Origin: Tannerella sp. oral taxon 808
GTDB lineage: Bacteria > Bacteroidota > Bacteroidia > Bacteroidales > Tannerellaceae
Length of the DNA stretch: 18,376 nucleotides
NCBI GenBank assembly: GCA_002890585.1
Contig: MIQB01000039.1
Location: forward strand, 1 to 18,376
Direction of reading: 5' to 3'
Position numbers and translations under genes: made by a program. A model generated the notes under the pieces. That model did not search any database. It saw only the letters and a list, made by a program, of their open reading frames with translations, and had not been told where the DNA came from. The number at the start of each line of letters is the position of its first letter. Position 1 is the stretch's first letter. Positions 7,216-14,252 of this stretch are shown here, piece after piece.

Positions 7216-7556
7216 CCATTTGCTGAGAAAAAGAGCATTTCAACTCGGGAAAGCCCATTTGCTAAGAAAATGAAGCATTTCACCTCGGAAAAGCCCATTT
7301 TCTGAGAAAATGAAGTCTTTCAACTCGGGGAAGCCCCTTTTGCTGAGAAAACGGAGCCTTTCAACTTGGGGAAACCCCTTTTGCTGAGAAAACGGAGCCT
7401 TTCACCTCGGGGAAGCCCCTTTTGCTGAGAAAATGAAGCCTTTCACCTCGGGAAAGCCCCTTTTGCTGAGAAAACGGAGCCTTTCAACTTGGGGGAAGCC
7501 CCATTTGCTGAGAAAACGGAGCCTTTCAACTCGGGGAAGCTCTTTTGCTCAGAAAA
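7216..7556. repeat. 41-bp imperfect tandem repeat array, nine copies (eight full plus a partial)
   Basis: The core TTTGCTGAG or a close variant begins at 7219, 7258, 7298, 7339, 7380, 7421, 7462, 7504 and 7544, giving spacings of 39, 40, 41, 41, 41, 41, 42 and 40 bp. A typical unit reads TTTGCTGAGAAAACGGAGCC then TTTCAACTCGGGGAAGCCCC. Units alternate ACGG with TGAA and AACTC with ACCTC, and the outer units are the most diverged. GGGGAAGCCCC inside each unit can form a 4-bp hairpin. The array occupies most of the 655-bp gap between receptor and esterase genes and is not coding; a weak 80-residue frame (7016-7258, minus) overlaps its edge and looks spurious. No promoter of the TAnnTTTG type was found on the minus strand in this gap. 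Confidence 0.9.
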
Positions 7557-7619
7557 TCTTAAGGCACCCCATCTGCGAAACAGCTTTCCCAAGTCGATGC
7601 CACCTGTTTTGACACGCAC

Positions 7620-7665
7620 CCCCCTCCGCTCCCCCTCGCTGGATGATGGCTTATAGCGGAGGGGG
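7620..7665 (-). other. Perfect 11-bp hairpin directly after the receptor stop codon
   Basis: CCCCCTCCGCT (7620-7630) and AGCGGAGGGGG (7655-7665) are exact inverse complements around a 24-nt loop. On the minus strand the stem begins one base after the receptor stop (TGA, 7669-7667). There is no T-run following it in the direction of transcription, so it is a better candidate for an mRNA-stabilising or partial-termination hairpin than for a classical terminator. It would help separate receptor expression from the esterase and rhamnosidase genes. Confidence 0.6.
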
Positions 7666-7666
7666 C

Positions 7667-9940
7667 TCAGAAATTCAGTCGCGCCACAAACTCCACCGTG
7701 AAGGGGCGGATGTACGACCCGGCCATCACATAATTCTTATAAGCCGACACATCCTCCAGCAGGTCAGCCGCACCGATGGAGCCTGAGCAGCCCTTCTGGT
7801 TGAAGAAGTTGATCACGTTGGCCGAGAGGCTGAGGTGCTTGTTGAACTGGTAGTCCACACCGCCGAAGGTCTCCCAGCGGCCGTTGAAGTAGAGCGTGTT
7901 CGTCTTATTGATGTACTGCTTGCTCTGATAGCGGAAGCTGGCCCAGAGGCGGAACTTATTGAAGGAGTAACTCGGGTCGAGCTCGATGATGGTCTTGCTC
8001 ACGCCTGTGGTGGTCTTGTCCGTGAAGTTGTACGCCTTCGAGGAGCCATCGGAGAAGTGCACATCGATGTTGAAGTCCTTGTACTTCGGCGCTTGCAGCG
8101 TCAGCAGGCCGTGGAAGGTGAATCCCCGAAAGGGCGTGAGGACAATGTCCGTAGTCCACCCCATCGTCTCGACATCGTAAGTGATCGGTATCGTCACCAC
8201 GTCTGAGGCATTGTTGGGGTTAGTAAACTGTGTGCGGCTCTTGTAATTGCTCTGGCTGATGACGGAGACCTGCGAGACGAGCTTCATCCACGGCGTGTTG
8301 TAGAAGATGCCCGCGCGCCCGAGGTGGATGTTGACATCGTCGAGGATGGGCATGTAAGGTCCGGCGAAGTCTTGCGAGTTCGGGTGCTGCATGGCGTAGA
8401 CATACTCGCCCAGGAGGCCGAAGCCCTGAGCCAGGGTGAAGCGCCCGCTGATCGTACCTGCCGGGTTGACCCACGACTTGCTGAAGTCCGTCATGCGCCC
8501 CTTGTTGACGCTGTAGTTCACCTTGCGCACATTCTCCGGGTAAGTCGGTGTGCGATCCGTGGCGTTGAGGTAAGCCATCGCATTGTGCCCCCCTAACGAA
8601 TACAACTCAGCCCTCAGCCCAGCCGAAAGCCATAGGCGCGAGCTGGCCTGCCAGTCGTCGCTGGCATAGAGGGCGAACTTCGTCTCATGGGTGTCGTAAA
8701 ACTCACCGCCGGTGTTGGCCGCAAATTGCTGGCTGCCGTTGTGCTTCAGCCAAGCCGGATCAGGCTCCACGGTGTGGGCAAAGACGCCCGTATTGGCGCG
8801 TATCCCTTGGCGATTCCAGAAGAGGTCAGCGCCCGTGCGCCAGCTGTGCGCCATGTTGCTGCTCCGGCCCTTCAGCTCAGCTTTCGTCAGCCAGTCGCGC
8901 TCGAAGCCCATATCGATCAGGGCGTAGCGGCTGTTGTAATAGCCGGTGAAGACCTCACCTGCGCGGTGGCCGTTATAATCGTAAGCATAGGTGTAGCCCG
9001 AGGTCGCTGCGGCCTTCCCCACGCCAGCCAGCGCCATAGAAGTGTAGTTGGCGTTGGAGTAGTTGTACTTCGAGGTGATGTCCAGCTTCATGCCATTGGT
9101 GAAGGCATGCTTAAAGTTCATCGTGAAGCTGTTGCTCATGGCGTGCGTAGCCCGCTTGCGATCGATGGTCTTTTCCTCGCCCGTCATCACGTCGCGATAC
9201 GTCAGGAAGCCATTCGCCGGCAAGAAACCATCATGCCCCAGCCGGAAGCCATTATACTCCTCCACGCTCCCGTCACCCACGTAGATGAACGGCCCATAGG
9301 CATCGCCCAAGTTTTGGTTGTAGGCATAACGGTAAAACAGGTTCAGGCGACTTCGTCCCTCGTCCCATACTTTCGAGAGAGCCGCCTTGATGATCTTCAT
9401 ATCACTCGCATACTGCACATCCGCCAGCCGGTTCGATCCCGGATCCAAGTTGACATACGCCCCCAGGGATAGGCTCCACCCCTCGCCGAGGGGCGAGGCC
9501 ATTGAGAGGTCGAAGGTCTGCTTGTTGTAGATGTTCGTCGTGTAGTTCACATGCCCCTCAAAGCGATCGCCGCCTGTGCGGGTGTTTGAGAGCACGGTGT
9601 AGTTCACGGCGCCGTTGGTGATGGCGCTCTCACCGAGCGACATGAGGCCCATGCTGCCGTGTTGTGCTGTGCCCGTCCAGTAGAGGTAGGGCAGGCAGGG
9701 CCAGATGCTGTAGGATACGGGCAGGCCGTCTTCGTAGATCGTGGCCGAGAGGCTGGCCGGCAGACCGATGGAGATCTGCCGCGGCTGGTTGTCGCTCGAG
9801 GCGTTCAGCATCACGTTGCGGTTCTTCACCTCTTTTGTTTCAGGCACCGAGTCTTTCGTCGGTTTATCCTGAGCCTCGGTGGCGGCTGGGAGCAACAGGG
9901 CAGCCGCAAAGGATAGTACGGAGAGGGGATTGACTTTCAT
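7667..9940 (-). CDS. TonB-dependent outer-membrane receptor (SusC-like uptake family, no SusD partner)
   Basis: This 757-residue outer-membrane protein begins with a signal peptide (LSFAAALLLPAATEAQ) and ends in the aromatic beta-barrel signature VEFVARLNF. The region at about 40-130 (NRNVMLNASSDNQPRQISIG, YEDGLPVSYSIWPCLPY) matches the plug of a class of Bacteroidota TonB-dependent receptors. The rest shows alternating beta-strand segments with many aromatic residues. The N-terminal carboxypeptidase-D-like extension common in SusC proteins is absent, and no TonB box could be assigned confidently. It would import a ligand across the outer membrane using TonB energy. It starts 26 nt after the GH3 beta-glucosidase stop, so the two are very likely one transcript. 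No SusD-like lipoprotein is present in the window. The ligand is unknown, probably a glycoside or product released by the neighbouring enzymes. Confidence 0.82.
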   Translation of the reverse strand: MKVNPLSVLSFAAALLLPAATEAQDKPTKDSVPETKEVKNRNVMLNASSDNQPRQISIGLPASLSATIYEDGLPVSYSIWPCLPYLYWTGTAQHGSMGLMSLGESAITNGAVNYTVLSNTRTGGDRFEGHVNYTTNIYNKQTFDLSMASPLGEGWSLSLGAYVNLDPGSNRLADVQYASDMKIIKAALSKVWDEGRSRLNLFYRYAYNQNLGDAYGPFIYVGDGSVEEYNGFRLGHDGFLPANGFLTYRDVMTGEEKTIDRKRATHAMSNSFTMNFKHAFTNGMKLDITSKYNYSNANYTSMALAGVGKAAATSGYTYAYDYNGHRAGEVFTGYYNSRYALIDMGFERDWLTKAELKGRSSNMAHSWRTGADLFWNRQGIRANTGVFAHTVEPDPAWLKHNGSQQFAANTGGEFYDTHETKFALYASDDWQASSRLWLSAGLRAELYSLGGHNAMAYLNATDRTPTYPENVRKVNYSVNKGRMTDFSKSWVNPAGTISGRFTLAQGFGLLGEYVYAMQHPNSQDFAGPYMPILDDVNIHLGRAGIFYNTPWMKLVSQVSVISQSNYKSRTQFTNPNNASDVVTIPITYDVETMGWTTDIVLTPFRGFTFHGLLTLQAPKYKDFNIDVHFSDGSSKAYNFTDKTTTGVSKTIIELDPSYSFNKFRLWASFRYQSKQYINKTNTLYFNGRWETFGGVDYQFNKHLSLSANVINFFNQKGCSGSIGAADLLEDVSAYKNYVMAGSYIRPFTVEFVARLNF

Positions 9941-9966
9941 GATTCGTCGTGTGTTTATGTGGGTTA

Positions 9967-12318
9967 TTACTTCTGTTCTTTCATCAGTGAGGGGCGCACC
10001 GTTTCCGTCACCTTGCCCTCAAGCGTCACTACGGACGTGAGCGGCCGGGCATCAGCAGCGTCCGTAGCCACCATCACGGTGTAGTCGCCTGCTTCCACCT
10101 GCCAGCGGCTATCCGCCTCATTAAACGAGGCCAGATTCTCGTAGGGGATCTGTATTTCCACCGTCTCACCCTCACCGGGCTTCAGCAGCTTCGTCTTGGC
10201 AAAGCCCTTCAGCTCGCGTGCCGGCTTAGGCATGTCTTTACCCGGTGCAGCCACGTAGACCTGCACCACTTCTTTACCAGCCTTCTGGCCTGCATTCTTC
10301 ACATCCACCTTCACGTTCAGGTTGCCCGTGGCGTCTTTCGTAACCACCGGTTTGCCATACTTAAATGTGGTGTAGCTCATGCCATAACCGAAGGGGAACG
10401 ATACCGGTACATGGCGCGTGGTGTAGTGGCGATAGCCCACGTAGATGCCGTCGTTATACTCCGTGTAGTCGAAATTCTTGCGCTCACCCTCTGTGCGTTT
10501 GTCCGTGAAGCCTTCCAGAGCCTTTGTCAGCTGTTCATCGCTGATCTCGTCGGGATAGGGGAAGTCTGCCTTCGACGGCACATCGTTGTAGCTCACTGGC
10601 CACGTCATAGGTAGGCGGCCGGAGGGATTCTCCTTGCCGATGAGGATGTCGGCCACTGAGTTGCCGCCTTCCTGCCCTGGCAGCCACGCCACAAGCACAG
10701 CGTCGGCATTGTCCATCCAGCTTTTCGTCTCTATCACGCCGCACACGTTCAAGATCACGATCACCCGCTTTCCCGCCTTGTGGAAGACGGCGCTCACGGC
10801 CTTCAGCATCGCCTTTTCGTTGTCGGTCAGGTTGAAGTTGTCGCTGATGTAGCGGTCAGCAAACTCGCCGGAGGTCTTACCGATGGTGATTACAGCGGCA
10901 TCGTTGTTGCGCGCTAAGGCAGGCAAGTCAATGCCGTTCATAGGCATTTCGGGTATCAGATGCTTGGGCAGAAAGGCCGCGTATTTACTCGTCGACTTGG
11001 GCAGTTTCTCCTTGGCCTCAGGGATGTATTTCTCGTAGGCTGCCTTCAGCTCAGCATCGATTTGGAACCCCGCTCCCTGCAAGCCGTCGATCAGGTTCAC
11101 CACGTAAGCATGATTCACATCGCCTGAGCCCGTGCCACCGGCTATAAAGTCGTACGATGTGCGCCCGAACACGGCCAGCTTTTTCACATGGCTATTCAGT
11201 GGCAACGTGCCCTTTACATTCTTCAGCAGCACCATGCCCTCCGTGGCCGCATTGCGCGTCACTGTGGCATGTGCCTTCAGGTCGGGTGCATTGTCAGCCA
11301 CATAGCCCTTATACCGCGGCGTCTTGAGGATGTACTCCAAGATGTGCTTCACGTTCCGATCGATGATGTCCATCGACAGGCGTCCGTTCAGCACAGCGGT
11401 GCGGATTTCGTTGCGCTGTGCCGCTTTACCTGGCATCAGCAGATCGTTGCCAGCCTCCATCTGCCACGTAGCGTGCTGTCCGCCGTACCAGTCCGTCATC
11501 ACCATCCCTTTGAATCCCCATTCGCGCCGCAGAATCTCGGTGATGAGGTCGCAGCGTTCACTACTCATCGTTCCGTTAATCTTGTTATACGCCGTCATGA
11601 TCGTCCACGGCTGCGATTCTTTCACGGTGATTTCGAAGGGCTTCAGGTAGATCTCGCGGAATGTCCGTGGCGATCCGATCACATTGTTGCTTGTGCGATT
11701 CGTCTCCTGATTGTTCAGCGCAAAATGCTTGACCGAGGTGCCTACGCCGTTGCTCTGCACGCCATTCACCATTGCGGCGCAGATCTTACCAGCGAGCAGG
11801 GGGTCTTCGCTGTAGTACTCAAAATTGCGTCCGTTCAGTGGGTTTCTGTGGATGTTGACGCCTGGCGCCAGCAGCACATCCACGCCGTAGTGCTTCACCT
11901 CGTCGCCCATAGCCTCGCCGACGGAGTGCACTAAGGCGGTGTTCCATGTCGAGCTCATCACCGTCCCGATCGGGAAGTGGGTACAATAGAATGTCTTGTC
12001 CATGCCATCTCGGGTCGGTTTGATGCGTAATCCCGCCGGCCCATCGGCCAATACAGTAGCCGGAATGCCTAATCGCGGAATGGGGTTCAGTTGCCCTGCC
12101 GCCCCCGGGACAAGCTCAGACGAGCTGCCGATAGTTGCTGTTGCATTCGTTGCTACGTTGCCACCTGTGCCAATTAGGAGGTCGAGTTTCTCATCGAGCG
12201 TCATAGCATCGACGACTTCTTGCGTAGTGTTGACACCCAGCTTCGGTGTCTGCGCGTGCGACGGCATGACAGCAATTGCTGTAGCAGTCGTTAGAATAAG
12301 AGGAAGGGAATGATTCAT
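9967..12318 (-). CDS. Secreted GH3 beta-glucosidase
   Basis: This 783-residue protein is a complete family 3 glycoside hydrolase with a signal peptide at 1-22 (ILTTATAIAVMPSHAQ). The catalytic (beta/alpha)8 domain contains ADGPAG at 91-96, GRNFEYYSEDP at 163-173, KHFALNNQE at 197-205, and the nucleophile Asp276 in MVMTDWYGG. The second domain carries the probable acid/base Glu485 in SGEFADR. The C-terminal part (about 690-765) fits the fibronectin-III-like domain of GH3 enzymes. No PA14 insertion is evident. It should cleave terminal beta-glucosides in the periplasm or at the surface; other beta-glycosides are possible because GH3 specificity cannot be read from these motifs. It is the first gene of the minus-strand cluster and lies divergent from the AraC regulator, across a 992-bp intergenic region that carries a 41-bp palindrome array. 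It differs in its N-terminus from the broken GH3 copy at 3454-3727. Confidence 0.92.
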   Translation of the reverse strand: MNHSLPLILTTATAIAVMPSHAQTPKLGVNTTQEVVDAMTLDEKLDLLIGTGGNVATNATATIGSSSELVPGAAGQLNPIPRLGIPATVLADGPAGLRIKPTRDGMDKTFYCTHFPIGTVMSSTWNTALVHSVGEAMGDEVKHYGVDVLLAPGVNIHRNPLNGRNFEYYSEDPLLAGKICAAMVNGVQSNGVGTSVKHFALNNQETNRTSNNVIGSPRTFREIYLKPFEITVKESQPWTIMTAYNKINGTMSSERCDLITEILRREWGFKGMVMTDWYGGQHATWQMEAGNDLLMPGKAAQRNEIRTAVLNGRLSMDIIDRNVKHILEYILKTPRYKGYVADNAPDLKAHATVTRNAATEGMVLLKNVKGTLPLNSHVKKLAVFGRTSYDFIAGGTGSGDVNHAYVVNLIDGLQGAGFQIDAELKAAYEKYIPEAKEKLPKSTSKYAAFLPKHLIPEMPMNGIDLPALARNNDAAVITIGKTSGEFADRYISDNFNLTDNEKAMLKAVSAVFHKAGKRVIVILNVCGVIETKSWMDNADAVLVAWLPGQEGGNSVADILIGKENPSGRLPMTWPVSYNDVPSKADFPYPDEISDEQLTKALEGFTDKRTEGERKNFDYTEYNDGIYVGYRHYTTRHVPVSFPFGYGMSYTTFKYGKPVVTKDATGNLNVKVDVKNAGQKAGKEVVQVYVAAPGKDMPKPARELKGFAKTKLLKPGEGETVEIQIPYENLASFNEADSRWQVEAGDYTVMVATDAADARPLTSVVTLEGKVTETVRPSLMKEQK

Positions 12319-12348
12319 GTCTTTTGGGGTTTATAAAATTCAACACTG

Positions 12349-12381
12349 CAAAGGGACACCTATTACCCCTTGCAGCTCGAA
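12349..12381 (-). promoter_or_regulatory. Weak candidate promoter for the GH3-led cluster
   Basis: On the minus strand, TCCCTTTG (12356-12349) matches the Bacteroidota -7 pattern TAnnTTTG except for one base. TTCG (12381-12378) lies 21 bp upstream, one mismatch from the -33 TTTG. The start codon is 30 nt downstream. Both elements are imperfect, as could be expected for an activator-dependent promoter, so this is tentative. Between this and the 41-bp array (12382-12607) I see nothing else. Confidence 0.25.
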
Positions 12382-12607
12382 TCGGGTAAACCGAAGAGTA
12401 AATCTTAAAAATCTATATCCTCCTGATTATAAAAGCCAAACTCGTAGGTGCAGCCCGTCCTGATGTAAACTCTACTGACATAGGATATCCCCCGATCAAA
12501 AGCCTCATCGCATTTCAAAATAGATCATCGCGACGGTGCTTAGCCTTGTTCCGTGATTTGTAGTCGAGCAGAAATGAATTGCACACAGCGTCGGGAATGG
12601 CGGGGGC

Positions 12608-13110
12608 GCTTGCTCAACTTGAGCAAGTGATAAAACGGACTTTTTGGCGCTTGCTCAGCCTGAGCAACGAGTAAAACGGACTTTTTGGCGCTTGCTCAAC
12701 CTGAGCAACGAGCAAAACGGACTTTTTGGCGCTTGCTCAACTTGAGCAACGAGTAAAACGAACTTTTTGGCGCTTGCTCAACCTGAGCAACGAGTAAAAC
12801 GAACTTTTTGATGCTTGCTCAACTTGAGCAACGAGCAAAACGAACTTTTTGATGCTTGCTCAGCTTGAGCAACGAGTAAAACGAACTTTTTGGCGCTTGC
12901 TCAGCCTGAGCAACGAGTAAAACGAACTTTTTGATGCTTGCTCAACTTGAGCAACGAGCAAAACGAACTTTTTGATGCTTGCTCAGCTTGAGCAACGAGT
13001 AAAACGAACTTTTTGGCGCTTGCTCAGCCTGAGCAACGAGTAAAACGAACTTTTTGATGCTTGCTCAACTTGAGCAACGAGCAAAACGGACTTTTTGATG
13101 CTTGCTCAAT
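12608..13110. repeat. Exact 41-bp tandem array, 12 full units plus a partial, each centred on a palindrome
   Basis: The core GCTTGCTCA begins at 12608 and then every 41 bp without exception (12649, 12690, 12731, 12772, 12813, 12854, 12895, 12936, 12977, 13018, 13059), ending with a partial unit at 13100. Each full unit holds TTGCTCA-N3-TGAGCAA. Where the centre reads AACTT the arms extend to 8 bp around one base. The other variants (AGCCT, AACCT, AGCTT) keep the 7-bp arms. The remainder of the unit reads CGAGTAAAACGAACTTTTTG followed by GC or AT. The first unit is the most diverged. Since 41 is not a multiple of three, it is not coding. There are no unique spacers, so it is not CRISPR. It lies between the AraC gene and the divergent GH3-led cluster. 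Confidence 0.97.
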
Positions 13111-13189
13111 CTCCAGAAAATAACCTGGGAGAGGCTGAATTAATTGTGCAGGCAGTGTGGGATGCTGCGGCGTTTCCCGTGAGAGGAGG

Positions 13190-13210
13190 TATACGTATTA
13201 TATATGTATA
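13190..13210. promoter_or_regulatory. TATAC-N11-GTATA dyad upstream of the AraC promoter
   Basis: TATAC (13190-13194) and GTATA (13206-13210) flank an AT-rich 11-bp centre, about 40 bp upstream of the putative -33 element of the AraC gene. The half-sites match those of the 23-bp array at 3268-3399, although the spacing differs. It could be an operator; this is speculative. Confidence 0.3.
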
Positions 13211-13250
13211 GATGGCGCCGCCCCCTCCCAACCAACCCTCTTTTTGGCAC

Positions 13251-13280
13251 TTTGAGAAGAGGGCGAGCGTTTTACTTTTG
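13251..13280 (+). promoter_or_regulatory. Bacteroidota-type promoter for the AraC-family gene
   Basis: TTTG at 13251-13254 and TACTTTTG at 13273-13280 match the -33 (TTTG) and -7 (TAnnTTTG) elements of primary-sigma promoters in this phylum, with an 18-bp spacer. Transcription would begin near 13287, just before a purine-rich AGGAAAGGA (13292-13300) and the ATG at 13311. This supports the start chosen for the regulator. Confidence 0.6.
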
Positions 13281-13310
13281 TCGCCACACTTAGGAAAGGA
13301 TTTTTTCAGA

Positions 13311-14192
13311 ATGGAAGCAAACAATTTGAACATCCACAATTTCGTCAACGACCCAGAAGCGTCGGAACAAGAAATGCTGCTTAAACTGTTTCACTTCAAG
13401 GGCAATGAGAGCAACACGCTGAACATCGATGAGATGCCGGCCCTGATGAAATCCGGTTGCATCGCCCTCTGCAACAGGGGGAGCTTCCTGCTTAGGCTCG
13501 ACGAACGGGAGTTCGACATCAAGACCGGCGACATGTGCATCATCTTCCCCAACACCTTGGTGCAAATCTCCTTCCGCAGCCCCGACTTAGACTGCTGGGT
13601 GCTGGCCGGCGACATCGGCACGGTTCGCAACCTGCCCATCAAATCCATGTCGGAGCTCTATCTCCTTATCCGCGAAACGCCTTGCATCGCCATCCGCCCC
13701 ATGGAGCGCAACATCCTTATGACCTGCTTCGACTACATCCGCCTGAGCTACTCCCGCAAGCATTTCCCTTACCGCATCGAGGTTACGCGCCAACTGATGA
13801 TGGTGCTCGGTTGCGAAGTGGCCGCCATCTACCAAAAGGGCAAACGCATTAAAGATCGCCCCAACACACACCGAGACCGCGTCTTCCACCGCTTCATCCG
13901 CCTCCTTTCAGACAACTACATGCGCGAGCGCCGTGTGGAGTTCTATGCCCGGAAACTCTGCCTCTCGCCGAAATATTTGGCCAGCCTCATCAAGGTAGTT
14001 TCACAGAAGACGGCCGCGGAGTGGATCGACGAGTTCGTCATCCGCCACATCAAACGCATGCTCCTGACCTCGCCACAGACGGTGCAGCAGATCTCGGCCG
14101 AGCTAAATTTCCCCAACGCATCCTTCTTCGCCCAATACTTCAAACGGGCCACGGGCAAGACGCCAAGGCAGTTCCGGCTGATGGCAAAATGA
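13311..14192 (+). CDS. AraC-family transcriptional regulator
   Basis: This 293-residue cytoplasmic DNA-binding protein has a cupin-like N-terminal sensing domain (about 10-165; GSFLLRLDEREFDIKTGDMC and nearby) and a C-terminal pair of AraC helix-turn-helix motifs (about 190-293). The motifs are visible as FYARKLCLSPKYLASLIK in the first helix pair and TVQQISAELNFPNASFFAQY with FKRATGKTPRQFR in the second, the classic AraC signature. The frame is open 33 codons further upstream, but the ATG at 13311 follows a plausible promoter and an AGGAAAGGA site and gives a normal length. It is divergent from the GH3/TonB cluster and is its most likely regulator. The effector is unknown. A REP-like hairpin follows its stop and precedes pheS. 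Confidence 0.92.
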   Translation: MEANNLNIHNFVNDPEASEQEMLLKLFHFKGNESNTLNIDEMPALMKSGCIALCNRGSFLLRLDEREFDIKTGDMCIIFPNTLVQISFRSPDLDCWVLAGDIGTVRNLPIKSMSELYLLIRETPCIAIRPMERNILMTCFDYIRLSYSRKHFPYRIEVTRQLMMVLGCEVAAIYQKGKRIKDRPNTHRDRVFHRFIRLLSDNYMRERRVEFYARKLCLSPKYLASLIKVVSQKTAAEWIDEFVIRHIKRMLLTSPQTVQQISAELNFPNASFFAQYFKRATGKTPRQFRLMAK

Positions 14193-14213
14193 AAATCACG
14201 GACATAAATCACC

Positions 14214-14235
14214 GGGCAGACACATCGATCTGCCC
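14214..14235. repeat. REP-like hairpin, inverted third copy, between the AraC gene and pheS
   Basis: GGGCAGA (14214-14220) and TCTGCCC (14229-14235) pair perfectly around CACATCGA, the reverse complement of the TCGATGTG loop found at 7052-7059 and 7083-7090. In the reverse orientation it is preceded by TGTAGGGG, as in the second upstream copy. It lies 18 nt before the pheS start and could act as a partial terminator after the regulator, although no T-run follows. Confidence 0.8.
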
Positions 14236-14252
14236 CTACATCTAAATAAATC

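Noticed and set aside
7016..7258. 80-residue minus-strand frame MGFPELKCSF... upstream of the esterase
   Set aside because: It runs across the REP-like hairpins and the edge of the tandem array, has Pro/His/Arg-rich composition, and shows no domain or ribosome site.
12608..13110. CRISPR array
   Set aside because: The whole 41-bp unit is repeated, so there are no unique spacers between repeats, and no cas gene is nearby.
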